Shown here: positions 21,941 to 33,303 of the stretch, one piece after another
How the letters are laid out: every line of letters starts with the position of its first letter
How positions within the stretch are numbered: the stretch's first letter is position 1
Assembly: GCA_021234155.1 (NCBI GenBank)
Contig: JAJEKV010000060.1
Coordinates: 2,960,451 to 3,024,450 of the forward strand
From: Isoetes taiwanensis
Lineage: Eukaryota; Streptophyta; Lycopodiopsida; Isoetales; Isoetaceae
DNA: 64,000 nucleotides
Direction of reading: 5' to 3'
Position numbers and translations under genes: made by a program
The notes under the pieces: generated by a model
What the model was told of the DNA's origin: nothing
Seen by the model: the letters and a program-made list of their open reading frames with translations, nothing else
Database searches by the model: none

Positions 21941-21949
21941 CCTTATTAA

Positions 21950-22700
21950 GGGTCAGATATAATGAAGTGCCGGGTCCTTGCACACTTGGAACCCAGAGGT
22001 CTCGACTCCATTTGTTCCATTAAGCAAATGAAAGGAACCATTTTAGTGGGATGCACTTTGAGATGTTCTTATATATCACCTGCTTTTCGCCTTTCTCAAC
22101 ATAATATCACACTCTTTCTCAACATAATTCCTTGAGGAACTTGTATGTTCACCGCCTTCTCAAAGATAATTTCCTTCAGTGGACTTTGCTCACTCTTCCC
22201 CGAGATTAGTTCTCTCGGCTTTATTTCCAACATGCTACAATCAAGTCCCCATACTTTTCAACCTATCTGGAGAGTATACACAGGAGGGGCACATGGAGTG
22301 GACTACTACATTGTTCCACTCCATCTGCCCAATCCAATGTTATGAGCTCTTTCTAATTGACCTCTAGAGGACCTAGCCATCAATCATTTCCCATGAATTT
22401 GAGCCTGGGTAGAATATCCATGTGTTAATGTATGTTGGATCTAATTTATTTTTGTTGTTATCTAGATTATGATGATTCTACCCTTCGAGGCGGCTATGTT
22501 TGTGGATATGTTTTGTCATGTGCTTTTGCATCTAGAGCAATCTCGAGGAAGACAGATAAATGATTCGTCTATGCCTTCCACATCGAATCTTGTTCACCAT
22601 CAAGAGTCTGATATCTGATAGACATCCTCATGTTGGCGAGTCAATTGCTGACAAGAGGGAATCTCCTCGCTCTTATAATGACATTAGGGGAATCGTGATA
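21950..22700 (+). repeat. Decayed relative of the LTR-like sequence at 53843-55525
   Basis: Two blocks match by eye in the same order and spacing range: CACAGGAGGGGC...ATGGAGTGGAC (22281-22307, compare 54973-54999) and a line ending ACCCTTCG-GG-GG-TAT (22479 onward, compare 55182 onward). The rest is too diverged to align without a computer. No coding sequence is seen. Confidence 0.4.
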
Positions 22701-22859
22701 TGAATAGGGAACATCACATGGATCTAAGAGCTTAGCTCTTGGTCAGGCACCTTCTGCCTTTCCAATTCACGGATGCAATGACATAGTTGCTCATGAGCAT
22801 TAGCATGAAGACTTTTTTTTTGCAATTATGCTAAAAATAAATCGCTACATATTAAAATC

Positions 22860-24228
22860 CCAAGCAAGAATGTATATTTGTTTCAACCTCTAAAGTTTGG
22901 AAGCCTCCCTGCTCTAGTATACAACAACATTTACATGTTTCTACAATTTTTGTGAGAACACGTGCCTATATGTTAATCTCCAAAAGACCAAGCTCTTGGT
23001 AGTTCAATCTTTCTCAGATAATCAGAATGAAGTTGAAGTTGTGAATAGCTACAAATAGCTTGGTGTAGAATTATGTAAGAACACACTTTGGGAACAATGT
23101 ATTACCAAGCTGCAGGATCACGGGCCGAGAGCACTCTATGCAATGCAAAACAATTATTTTCACAACCGAGCTTCATGATTGGTCATGGAAAGCCCACTTG
23201 TTTTAGGCTTTGGTAGAACTTGTTTTATCAGATGATTCTCAAGTCTTGGGGCCTCGCCATTAGTACTAGTGCTTGGTAAAGCTTGGAATTGGTGCAAAAG
23301 TCTTTTCTCACTTACAGCCTAGGAGTCAAAACCACGTGCCCTATGCTATTATTTTATAAGAGATGTGTTTTGGCCTCTTCAAATATTCTGCCATGAAGAG
23401 CCATCTCCACTATATCGAAGGTGCATCACATGGATGATGATAGGTACCCTCTTTTCTCAAGGCTAGTTATGTATGAATCTCCCAACATTTGAAACGATGT
23501 TGGAAAGAGAATTGTAATACATGGTTTTTCCCTACCGGTCTCAGGTAACCGAATAATGATGGTGCTTGCTAGTTCTCGATCCCGAAGCTTTTGCAACAAT
23601 ATCTCGATGGTCATTTTTCTCAAGATATGGGATGCGCTTATCTTTAGCCCAAGTTAAATCTGGTCATTATCATGCACATATAAATCCCACTTTTGGCATC
23701 GTGACCACAAGCTTATTTGCTTGCTTCCTTGTCCAGAAAAGCTTGTAGCTATTGTATCAATTCGCATAGGGTCCAAAAGCTAAGGATTGAGAAAGGTAGA
23801 TGGAGCGGTTGAATTGCCAATGGAAGCAAGATTATATGCATGTTGCTAGTTATAGATTATTGAAAATGAAAGCCATACTGCTAAGATGTGTTGATTTTAG
23901 ATGGTCACTTAATCGTTATTTGACTAGCATTTCATTCCATGCCGCCCACAACTTCTCGTGAGCCCCATCCAGTGCATGACTTGAATTATACATACTTGAG
24001 GTTCTAGATGAGCCTCTTCAATTATTGAGATCCCAATAGTCATCACCGCCTATTTATATATTTTCTTTTTGCTCGTCTAGTATCATCATTACTACAATGG
24101 TTTTTCCCTTGAAAACCTTTTGAGGTAGGGGTTTTTTAATCCTAGTAGTAATGGTTGTACTAAGCCATTGTATGGGTCCCATGGCTACTTGGTCTTCGTG
24201 GACGGTAAAAATTCTATTCTATTCTCTG
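22860..24228 (+). mobile_element. LINE-B copy, 3' part with decayed RT end and structured 3' terminus
   Basis: Around 22940-23080 the plus strand reads CLYVNLQKTKLLVVQSFSDN and, after a stop, LGVELCKNTLWEQCITKLQD; GLxVNxxKTxxLVxx...YLGV is a reverse-transcriptase C-terminal signature of non-LTR elements. Further on, 23640-23720 reads AQVKSGHYHAHINPTFG, the counterpart of EQVKTAHYQRHINPTLE in the LINE-B copy at 40079. The 3' part (24088-24210) carries the hairpin and the end block described separately, then ATTCTATTCTATTCTC. Stops in all frames show it is old. The 5' border is unknown. Confidence 0.65.
24090..24154 (+). other. Two-stem hairpin in the LINE-B 3' end, copy 1
   Basis: ATTACTAC at the left pairs with GTAGTAAT at the right; inside, GAAAACC pairs with GGTTTTTT (partly by G-T) around the loop TTTTGAGGTAGG. 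The same two-stem layout recurs at 40724-40795 and 62403-62477 with changed but still paired bases. Confidence 0.65.
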
Positions 24229-24431
24229 CTTAAAGAAGGTGTCGTTATAGCATGAACAGATGAAATATAAATATCTTCGTATTTTTGGCACCTGATATCA
24301 AGAGCATGTGTTAAATATACACCATTGCCCATGACAATGGGGCAATTGGTAGCGTCTTGACATCTTGTTCTTAAAAGAGATGACACTAAAAAATAAGAAT
24401 TGAAACCTAAATGGCATGCGTTGTTATTGGC

Positions 24432-24600
24432 CCTGGTTGTTTGGTCTAGTGGTAACACACAATCCTAGAATTAATAGGTCTCAAGTTCGAGGCCAGAGTC
24501 ACTAGGACCCAACAAGGCAATGTTGATGTGGTGTGTGTATTATATGTCCAATCGCTTGCTACCAATGTGGCATGACATAGAAGTTGATCCTTCTTCTTCT
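24432..24600 (+). mobile_element. tRNA-derived SINE
   Basis: An A box, TGGTCTAGTGG (24442-24452), and a B box, GTTCGAGGCC (24485-24494), lie about 33 bp apart, the spacing of an internal RNA polymerase III promoter. The sequence does not fold as a full tRNA and continues into an unrelated 3' body ending in a TTCTTCTTCTC run, so a SINE is more likely than a tRNA gene. The body overlaps the tandem duplication that starts at 24521. The 3' border is a guess. Confidence 0.6.
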
Positions 24601-25090
24601 CTAATTATATGTCACCCATATTCTGATCCTCATCCACTAATGCAACATAATTGATTCCATATCCTAAACATTATCTATTAGTTAATCTAACTCATTTGAT
24701 CCTCACAATTAACAACCTTAACTTGAATCTATAGTATACTTAAATCCATACCCCTAAACATCATCCCAAGAGCTACTCATCTTAAATTCATAACAACACA
24801 CTTAATGTTGGTGTGGTGTGTGCATTATATGCCCAATCGGTTTGCTACCAATGTGGCATGACATAGAAGTTGATGCTTCTTCTTCTCTAATTATATGTCA
24901 CCCATATTCTGATCCTCATCCACTAATGCAATATAGTTGATTCCATATCCTAAACATTATCTATTAGTTAATCTAACTCATTTGATCTTCATCAATTAAC
25001 GGCCATAACTTGAATCTATATTATACTTAAATCCATACCCTAAACATCGCCCATTAGCTACTCATCTTAAATTCATAACAACACACTTAA
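24521..25090. repeat. Tandem duplication, two units of about 285 bp
   Basis: Unit 1 (24521-24805) begins TGTTGATGTGGTGTGTGTAT and unit 2 (24806-25090) begins TGTTGGTGTGGTGTGTGCAT. They stay alignable to the shared end AACAACACACTTAA with scattered substitutions and small gaps. Unit 1 includes the 3' body of the SINE. No coding potential. Confidence 0.85.
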
Positions 25091-26050
25091 GGTTGCACTT
25101 GTAAAATACAACTATATGTGAAATAAAGCTTTGAGAATTTGAATACTTAATTATTAAACAATGAAATAGGAACCAATTCATACTATGTCATTGGCTCTAA
25201 ATCCCTTTGTAATTTATCTTCCCGACAAAGAATTTGATAAAACCCCTTTTATCAAAAGAATGTTTTCTAGTAAAATGTATTGTTGTAGAATCGAAGCATA
25301 AACAATTATGAGAATGCCTAACAACCAAGAAGAATGTGATACTAGGGAGGCTAAGGCTAAGGATACATTCCCATGTCGTCGTAGGTTTTTGACCCAATCG
25401 ATTGTAGGCCTGATTAGGGTATGGTCACATGAAGATGTCAACAGGACTCTTTCCCGGCCAACATGAAGGCAAATGGAGAAACAGTGGTCACATGAAGATC
25501 CAAACGCACCATCCGCTCTTGCCGCTTTGTTCTCGCCTGGAAAAAATGATTTCTCGGATTGCCGCCAAGTACCCCGAGATCCGCCACGGCCGATATTCAA
25601 AGAGATTCATGTTGACATGAATCTGGCCCAACCGAGGAGAGAGCCTTGGATGGATTGATGTCAACATGAAGAGATTCATGTCAAAAAGCTCCATGTGACC
25701 CCCTCGTTTTCAGATTTTTGACGCCTAATGGAAGACGTTGATATCTTCATGTGACCCCGCCTCTTAAGGCCGACATCCCAACCTAAGTCCGGAAAAGGTC
25801 GAGATTTAGGGCCAATTCCAGATCAGCCCCAACTATGTGCCACTCACATGAAATCAAGGCCTAAAGTTAAGCAGCGCCAAGATTCTTCATAATCGCCTCC
25901 TTATTTTAGTAAGAATCACCCACGCAGCCAGAGGTCACCCAAGCGTGACCAAAGCCGCGGCAACCATTAGCTTAGAGTCGCTATTCTAGCCGGTGGATTT
26001 TGCAAAGAACGATACCAAGTCCAATGGCTACAAAAGAAAAGCCGCATGTG
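25091..26050. other. Gene-poor stretch upstream of the PPR gene
   Basis: No recognised gene. 25600-25680 contains GAGATTCATG and GACATGAATC words in both orientations, a small set of imperfect inverted repeats. Short open frames on both strands here are not supported by any family resemblance. Confidence 0.4.
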
Positions 26051-26059
26051 AATCCACCA

Positions 26060-26300
26060 TTACTACAACGGATTTGCTACTTGCCGCCTATAATTTCGGG
26101 ATATTTTCTCGCATCTTGGCCTCTCTTTCTCGTGATTTCTAATTTGGGTCAAGAAGGCCACGCCGGGGAACCTATGCCACAAGGAACCTAGTGGCACCAT
26201 CCTCGCGACCCAGCGGCCATGTCGTATGTCCCTATAGGCCGATTGGCCTCCCACGGACGATAAAAGAACCTTCCTTCCTTCCTTCCTTCCTTCCTTCCTT
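26060..26300 (+). mobile_element. LINE-B-like 3' end with a (CCTT)n tail
   Basis: The block ATAGGCCGATTGGCCTC...GGACGATAAAA (26235-26269) is the same as the end block of the LINE-B copy at 40790-40845, and CATTACTACAACGG (26066-26079) resembles the start of the hairpin. Here the block is followed by about eight CCTT units (26273-26300) in place of the ATTCT pentamer. Between them the sequence is diverged and the hairpin is not intact. Confidence 0.55.
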
Positions 26301-26887
26301 CGGGTGGCATAGGTCCCCAATACATTTTGCATTAAACTAACTTTTTACGTGCTCTTAAAGCACAAAAGCACAAAAAATACCAAGAAAAACATCTGGATAA
26401 AATGATCTGCCATGGATTATCCTTCTTTACACAAGAACATTGCCAATAGTTGAGCATGGCCTGTGCTTCACTCTACCTCATAATACACTTGAAGTATACT
26501 TATATATTAGCCGGATGTGGTTGATCTGACAAAAAGTGAGTGGTTAATCCCGTAGTTAATCCGATCAAGAATCAGGTGCGGAACTGTGCGTCCAGGGGCA
26601 AAAAATTGTTCCAGTCATTCTTGTTGCTCTATTGCAGCTTAACGATGAAGAGAATAAAATTTGATTTGAAAGTTTGTTTAAATGGCCACAATGGCAAAGT
26701 GAGGCACCGAGCGTCGAAAACCCAATAGCTGTAGATACGCAAGAGCAAGAACATCCATGGATTTGCTTTGCCTTCCGGCTTTTGTGGAAGTTCGAATAAG
26801 CCCAATCCAGTACCTTCAACCGAATTAAAGACAGATCAATTTGAAGACATTACTGGTGACAGTATCAGGCGTGGAAAATTTGCTAAC

Positions 26888-28894
26888 ATGTTATTTGTGA
26901 ATGATAGAATGCAGTATGAGGGCAGGAAACCTGACAAATTCTCATATTTGAATGATTTGAAAGTTTGCCGCAAGATGGGTGCCATACGAAAGGGCAGATA
27001 CATTCATAAGCAGCTATCTGAGAGCGAACACAAGTCTGACATTGCTGTCGGAACTGCGATTGTGGATATGTATGCCCAATGTGGAAGCTTGGTAGAAGCA
27101 TGTAGTGTTTTCGACACATTGCGTTATCCTAATGTAATCTCATGGGGTGTTATGCTTGCAGGATATGCTCGGCATGGAAAAGGAAAACTTGCTGTGCAGT
27201 GCTTCGAAAACATGCAGCATCATGGCATCAGGTCAGATAAAATTACGTTTTTGAGTGTCTTGAAGGCTTGTGGCTCTACTGGAGATAGAGAGCAAGGTGT
27301 GTGGTTTCATGCACAAATTTTTGCCAGTAGGTTGCAATTTGAAATTGTTGTTGGAAACACCCTGATGGATATGTACATAAAATGTGGTAGCATGGATGAG
27401 GCATGTAGAATTTTTGACAATTTGCCGTATCGAACTCTAGTGTCTTGGAATGTGATGATCTTGGGACATGCACATGTTGGTGAAACTCATCTTGCTCTTA
27501 AATGCTTTGAGAATATGCAGCTCAGAGGCATAAAGGCAGATAAAGTGACATTTTTGAGCATCCTGAAAGCATGTGGAAACACAGGTGCTCTACAGCCAGG
27601 AAGATATATTCATGAGCAGACTGTTGACAGGAAACTCCAATTCGATGTTTCTGTGAGCAGTACAATCATTGATATGTATGTCAAGTGTGGCAGCTTGCTG
27701 GAGGCACGTCAAGTCTTCTATAAATTGCCAAATCAGAATGTTGTCTCGTGGAATACGATGATTGCAGGATATGCGCAACATAATAAAGGCTTCCTTGCAC
27801 TCGAATGTTTTAAACTCATGAGAAGCCAGGATGTAGTTCCAAGCGAGGTCACATTTTTGAACATGTTGAAAGCATTATCTAGCATGGGCACAGATGCCAT
27901 ACATCAGGGAAGATGCATCCATGAGCAGATTCTCAGTTATGGGCATCAATCTGACCATGTTGTAGGAAACACCCTTGTAGATATGTATATTAAGTGTGGG
28001 AGCTTGGACGAAGCAGAAAATGTATTTCAGAAATTGTCGAAACGAAGCATAGTTTCATGGACTGTGATGATTTCAGGCTATGCTCAGCATGGAAAAGACT
28101 GCCTTGCCTTAGAATGCTTTCAAATGATGCAATGTGAAGAGATAAAGCCAAACAAAATTTCGTTTCTCAGCCTTATGAAAGCCTGTAGTAGTAGCGCAGC
28201 GTTATACCAGGGGAGATGCATTCATGAACATATAATTTTCTCTAAACTTCAATCTGACATCATTCTTGCAAGTAGTGTTATGGACATGTATATAAAGTGT
28301 GGTAGATGGGAGGAGAGTCTTGTAGTTTTCAAAGCTCTGCCAAATCAAGATGTAGTGGCATGGGGCACAATAATTGCAGGATATGCGGAGTTCGGAAAGA
28401 CTAGTTTGGCTGCACAATGCTTTGAGGAGATGCAACATAATGGCATCAAGCCTGACAGCACTGCATTTGTAAATATTCTTACTGCATCATGTCATGCAGG
28501 TTTAGTGGATGAAGGCCTTTGGTATTTCCAAAGCTTAAGAGAAGAGACAAGAGTCCAATTGAACACTCTGCACTTTGCTTGTATGGTGGATCTTTTAGGA
28601 CGAGCAGGTTGCTTTCAAGATGCTTTAGATTTATTAAAAAATAGTATGCAACCTACTATTTTTTTGTGGATGAACCTGCTCACTGCATGCAGAATGCATT
28701 GCAATTTGCATCTTGGGTTGCACTGCTTCAATTCTATCATTGTCTTGAATCCTCTTTATACTGCAGCTTATGTTGCCATATCGAACATTTATGCAAGTGC
28801 CCACATGGCAAGAATTGTTGGAGCAAAATCTAAATCTAATAATAAGCTCTTTCCAGCCTTTCTGTCAACGAAAACACAGTTCAGAAAGCAGTAA
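26888..28894 (+). CDS. PLS-class pentatricopeptide repeat (PPR) protein
   Basis: The frame is open from about 26735 to 28894. The first in-frame ATG is at 26888 (MLFVNDRMQ), giving 668 residues. An ATG at 26757 in a better context lies in another frame and ends after 23 codons. The protein is built of repeating triplets of about 100 residues, for example MYIKCGSMDEACRIFDNL, SWNVMILGHAHVGETHLALK and FLSILKACGNTGALQPGRYI, typical of P-L-S arrays; I count about six rounds. The end VDLLGRAGCFQDALDLL...LLTACRMHCNLHLG...YVAISNIYASA matches the E region, but the protein stops 30 residues later without a DYW deaminase domain. Such proteins bind organellar RNA and act in C-to-U editing or processing, with a deaminase in trans if DYW is absent. 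No targeting peptide is evident from the 26888 start. The missing N-terminus may mean an upstream exon or decay. Confidence 0.82.
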   Translation: MLFVNDRMQYEGRKPDKFSYLNDLKVCRKMGAIRKGRYIHKQLSESEHKSDIAVGTAIVDMYAQCGSLVEACSVFDTLRYPNVISWGVMLAGYARHGKGKLAVQCFENMQHHGIRSDKITFLSVLKACGSTGDREQGVWFHAQIFASRLQFEIVVGNTLMDMYIKCGSMDEACRIFDNLPYRTLVSWNVMILGHAHVGETHLALKCFENMQLRGIKADKVTFLSILKACGNTGALQPGRYIHEQTVDRKLQFDVSVSSTIIDMYVKCGSLLEARQVFYKLPNQNVVSWNTMIAGYAQHNKGFLALECFKLMRSQDVVPSEVTFLNMLKALSSMGTDAIHQGRCIHEQILSYGHQSDHVVGNTLVDMYIKCGSLDEAENVFQKLSKRSIVSWTVMISGYAQHGKDCLALECFQMMQCEEIKPNKISFLSLMKACSSSAALYQGRCIHEHIIFSKLQSDIILASSVMDMYIKCGRWEESLVVFKALPNQDVVAWGTIIAGYAEFGKTSLAAQCFEEMQHNGIKPDSTAFVNILTASCHAGLVDEGLWYFQSLREETRVQLNTLHFACMVDLLGRAGCFQDALDLLKNSMQPTIFLWMNLLTACRMHCNLHLGLHCFNSIIVLNPLYTAAYVAISNIYASAHMARIVGAKSKSNNKLFPAFLSTKTQFRKQ

Positions 28895-29540
28895 CCGGGT
28901 TTGTTATTCTAATTAGCTAACTAACTATTAATTTTAAATTTGTAACTTTCCTAGGAATGGAAGTTTTTACCGGGGTATGTGTTGCAAGTAATGCTAGACG
29001 TTCTCCATAGTGATGTCAAATTATTAGTGCCTTCAACATTTGTACTTACAATCATAAACCCCACATCAATGTTGCACGACCTTAGTCATAGCACGATCTA
29101 TCATTTTATACAATTCTAATTGCATAATTGACATTATTAATAGTGGAATGCATAATATAAAAAAGTTGTCGGTTCTTCTTCCTATTTTGTAGATAACGTG
29201 AGAAATTGCAAAAGAAAATTCTCTCAGTCTACTACCTTAATTCATCCATTTCCTATTCTTCATGCAAATAATATAATAATAATAATAAAACACTGGTCTT
29301 TCGTATATATTTTACAAGTAGATGTACTATGAGGGACTGTGCGAAGTCAGCCCCGTAAATGACATCCACTGTGAAAGATTCCCATAGATACTGTAAGCTT
29401 CCCTTCAGATTCCATTAGATACTTCAAGATTTCCTAATTTCCCTCTAGATTCCCCTAGATTATCTAAGATTCCAACTCTATGATTCGACATAAATTCCCT
29501 TATAGTCTCCAATATTCTGTAAACATTCCATTGAATTCTT
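28895..29540. other. PPR 3' flank, no gene seen
   Basis: AT-rich sequence with a short (AAT)n run near 29268-29287. From 29360 to 29530 words such as TTCCCCTAGATT and TTCCATTAGATAC recur imperfectly. No coding sequence is recognised. Confidence 0.4.
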
Positions 29541-29995
29541 TAGGCTAGAGTTTTTTTTGTTGAAGGACGTCAGACTTTATTCAATCAAAGAGTCAAATAC
29601 AAGTATAAATGCAGAGACAGGAATAAAATCTCAGCGGATAAGCGGAGACCCACCGAGTGAAGCAACCTGCCTAAGCATAAGAGTGCACATCCAAAAACTC
29701 CTCAAAAATCAATCGCCTCTTGCGAGGGGCAAGTGAAGAACAATGATACGACTTTACAATGTAACCTTGAGTTTCTTGGAGAACACGATTATCTGCCACA
29801 TCCAGACCTTTGAAGATTACCAATCTTCGTCTTTTCCAGATAGTCCAAAGCAACCATCCTGCTGCTAGATGAAAAGCCTGGCCTTGTAACTCTGTCCAGG
29901 TACTTGGGTAAATTGCCAAAAGCAGTTGTTGACTTGTTAGTGAAACCTGAAAAAGGGAAAACAACCAGTCCCATACCTGTCTCTAGGCTAGAGTT
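29541..29995 (-). mobile_element. 5'-truncated L1-type LINE with perfect 12-bp target duplication
   Basis: TAGGCTAGAGTT occurs at 29541-29552 and again at 29984-29995, flanking the insert. On the minus strand the insert ends in an A run (the T run at 29551-29558) preceded by GAATAAAG, a polyadenylation signal. A 97-codon minus-strand frame (29964-29671) reads AFHLAAGWLLWTIWKRRRLVIF, the end of the L1 ORF2, similar to the same part of LINE-A (AFHLCKAWLVWLIWKWRRLW). The insert is about 430 bp, so only the 3' tail of the element was copied, as is usual in target-primed reverse transcription. Confidence 0.92.
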
Positions 29996-30209
29996 GTCTC
30001 TTGATGGACCATAAATGGTTCATTTATATAGTTCATTTTAAAATTCATATAAAATCAATGGCATAAAATTCAGTTAAATTTTTTCTACATATTAATATAT
30101 GACATTATTATGTTGCACAGAAAAAATAGTTAAAAATGCATATGCCCTCAAAACAGAAAGTTATGGCTATCAAGTCCAGTTTTCTTCATGTTTACATAAT
30201 GTAATATTG

Positions 30210-30242
<33 letters not shown>

Positions 30243-31250
30243 ATAATAGTACTTTTCTGTACAAGATAAGAATGAGTACGCAAAAACCTTGTTCCAACCC
30301 GAAGTCTAGGACAAAAGATATAGCCAATCAAACATGACAGGGTCAAAACTGTTTTATGTCTTCTGTGGAACAATAATGGTTCTCAAAAGGCTGTTTCAAT
30401 GAAAATTCTACAACTTTTGCATGAAGTTGATTTGTTATCTCAAATTTAGTATATAAATAGTTGACTAATTGCTTCATGCATAAAATGGACCTGCAATTTG
30501 AAGTTTCGAATTTGACTTTAATAACAATGTGACTTTTAATTGATATCTATCTTGTTAGATTTGAAGAAAATTTATTGAAATAGTATATCCTCTAAAAAAT
30601 CACATATGAATGCTTGTATAGATACGAGACTAATGCAAAAACAAGTAAGGAAAAAAAGGAGAAGGTTTGATCATGATAAATCAAGAAATGTTTCAGTACC
30701 TAAAACTATTACTGGTCCATATGTATATTTTAAATCAATAATTTTTCTATCTTAATAAGTCTCGAATTGAATTTTTGGATGTTAGTAGCTCATGAGCTAC
30801 TTTATCAAATAAAAATGCTTATTGCTAGGTTTGGGATAAAACTTTTAGTAACAATTCCAAGCTATCATCAAATATTTTCCATATTTGATCTCTAGATTTG
30901 TGCCCCGAGGATGAACTTTTAAAACTACATTTCAAAGCTTTCAAAGTTATGAAGGCAATGCAAAATGAACCAATGAAAAGTATGAGAAGCTATTATTATA
31001 GAAGATCAAGATAGACTGTTGTGTCGATGCCAATTATTGGTCCATATGACCTCTCATTTAAAAGTCAAGAACACCATCATCTAATGAATTACATATATAA
31101 CATTCTACATGATAACATTAGTTGGTTAGGTGGGATTGCCTATCTAAAGGGTGGTGTTGAAGCACAAACACTAAGCAATTAAGGGCTATTTTGGATATAC
31201 GTGGATGTCCACTTACACCTTTTCAAAGTTATGTCATAGAATATAAGAAT
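29996..31250. other. AT-rich stretch with a long poly(T) run
   Basis: No gene is recognised. A T run of about 30 bases lies at 30209-30238 and could be the A tail of an old minus-strand retroposon, but no target duplication is clear. The rest is AT-rich without evident repeats. Confidence 0.45.
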
Positions 31251-31259
31251 TCATAGGAT

Positions 31260-31420
31260 CAATATCTAGCATTATAACAGGGGGTTTTTGTTGTGATTTT
31301 ATACGCTTTTTGGCATGGTTTTTCATATGATTTCATGGGCGTATTGCATGAGGCATACTAATCAGTATATCTAGAGTGCACCCCACATTTTATTGTCTAA
31401 ATTCTATATCATCAATGGTT
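31260..31420 (+). repeat. Remnant similar to the end of the LTR-like sequence at 53843-55525
   Basis: The words TACGCTTTT, TTTC-TATGATTTC and ATCTAGAGTGCACC occur in the same order here (to 31382) and near 55447-55524. The similarity covers roughly 120 bp and is diverged. Confidence 0.4.
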
Positions 31421-31927
31421 TACCCCCTTATTTTTATTCCTCTATTTGTTTTTTAACTTTATTTTGTTTCACTCTAGGGTTATTTTAGGGTTATTTTAGA
31501 GGAAGATGCTGCTTATTCTTTGGAAGTGGCTATGCATATACCAGGCTTGGCCTCAGAAATCCAAAGACTTTGCCTCAGAGCCTCAGCCTCAGAAATCCAG
31601 AGACGTCAGCCAAGGTCCGTGTGTTTTCAGAATGAAACATTTGTTTTAGGGTTGCAAGGGGGCTGAATAATCCGTCCTGTCCTCACGGATTCAATAGCCA
31701 TGGTGTTGCCCTTGTCTTCTTCTCCGGAGCTTGTGAGATTAGATTGTGGGGGATCAGTAGCTTTGGCAGTTAATTCTTCTTCCATTAATTTTGATTAACG
31801 GAATAGCGCCTTTGCACGGAAGTCCGGGGCTGGGCTTTTATAGAAGGTAGCCCCTTCAAGAAAAGGTCTTGGAATGGTTCTAGAAGGTCCATGGAATCGC
31901 CACCGGGATCCCCCGAGAAGTTGGACT

Positions 31928-32005
31928 TCAAGGCGGGCTATGTCGCAAGAAATTGGTGCAGCTTTTCTTTCTGCCATCATAGTAAACCCGCTTGATGTTG
32001 TGAAG
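31928..32005 (+). pseudogene. Exon relic of a mitochondrial carrier (SLC25-type) gene
   Basis: The plus strand reads SRRAMSQEIGAAFLSAIIVN-PLDVVK and is followed at once by a GTATGA splice donor (32006). PLDVVK fits the carrier signature Px(D/E)xxK at the end of the first transmembrane helix, and the preceding small-residue helix is typical; an intron right after this motif is plausible for the family. The style is closest to the MTM1/SLC25A39-40 branch in my memory, but this is a single short exon. No convincing next exon was found downstream, so I regard it as a fragment. Confidence 0.45.
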
Positions 32006-32749
32006 GTATGATGGATATTCTTCCCACTATTAAGTAGAAAGATTTGAAAAAGGCGTTATAATTGCTCATTGCCTCGTGAGCCTCAAACCTTTTAAATCCG
32101 AGACGTTGGGGCTTTGTCTCTTATCGAGGGTCAGTATGCTATGCTATCGCAACTTGCAACCGTGGAGTGCTTTGGTTTCACCGGTCTTGGAATACAAGGC
32201 TCTCCGCGACTTTGTTTTTAGTAGTGAATACATCTAGCGACATTCCGTAGATATCAAGTATTCTCGCCAAATCATCTGTTAAAGTGTTCTTTTGATACTT
32301 GAATGAACCATTCACATATTATTTCCAATAAGATATTTCACAGATTGTACATGTTATTGCATTAATCTTTCTTTTTCGCCATACTCTACTAGTATTTGAT
32401 CCATTGTTTTTATTCTCGATTTTTAATGTAGTTGCGGTGGTGGCGCATATGTAGTATATGGGCCCATCACATTTCTCAAACTACGGGTGCACACAAACTT
32501 CTTCCGTATAGATATTACTTTTGATATCCCTACTATTCTCGGTGTAGATATTACATGTGGTAATGCTGCTAGTACCAATTCCTTCTTTCAAATGCTCACT
32601 AATTTTACCTCATCTTACTGCAGCATATATGACGTTATACTTGGTGACTTAAGGATGCCTACTGTGGCTTGCATTGAAATGCTGTTGCATTGAAATGATG
32701 TGCTTTTTTAATGAGTTGATCCAGTTAAACCAGTATGGTATGACATGGA
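32006..32749. other. Sequence between the carrier exon relic and segment A
   Basis: A 68-codon plus-strand frame (32487-32693) lacks family resemblance. Nothing else is recognised. Confidence 0.4.
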
Positions 32750-33303
32750 GAAGAACAATTCAATTCGATAAATGTGGGATTTAATCCTCAACGAAGCTCC
32801 TCGGCCTTTGGTTGATGCGCAGCTTGTGGCTTACACATGATCTCTAGTGAATTATTATTTTTAAACAATGAAGATAATATAACCTTTCTTTCAGTTTAGT
32901 TGCATGAAAATAGCGGTTTAACAATCTTCTTTTGTTTCTTCTCATTCTCATTCTATATGTTCATCTTTTTGAGTTGTGTTGCAAATAGCTCTTCTCTAGG
33001 AATATTCATTAAGTTTACTTGCATTCTCTTTTTACTTAACACATTATTTTCTACTTGTATTTCATAACGAGGCACACACCGAAATGACAATTTCAATTGC
33101 AAAGCAAGATTCAAACTTTGCATTGAAAATGCACTAAATAAAGATACTTTTGGACTTTAATCTCTCGTCTTTTTATCACTCTAACATCCCCCAAATGTTT
33201 ACCTACATATAACAACCAACATATAATTACTATTAACATTAATTAGCCCTGAAGGGGCAAAAAAAATTTTAACCTATAACAAAAACCATTACATTGCACG
33301 CCT

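Noticed and set aside
24432-24510. tRNA gene
   Set aside because: A and B boxes are present, but acceptor and anticodon stems do not form, and the sequence continues into a SINE-like body.
26768-26887. TTG as start of the PPR protein
   Set aside because: Plant nuclear genes rarely start at TTG; the first in-frame ATG is at 26888, and the upstream part is reported as an open question.
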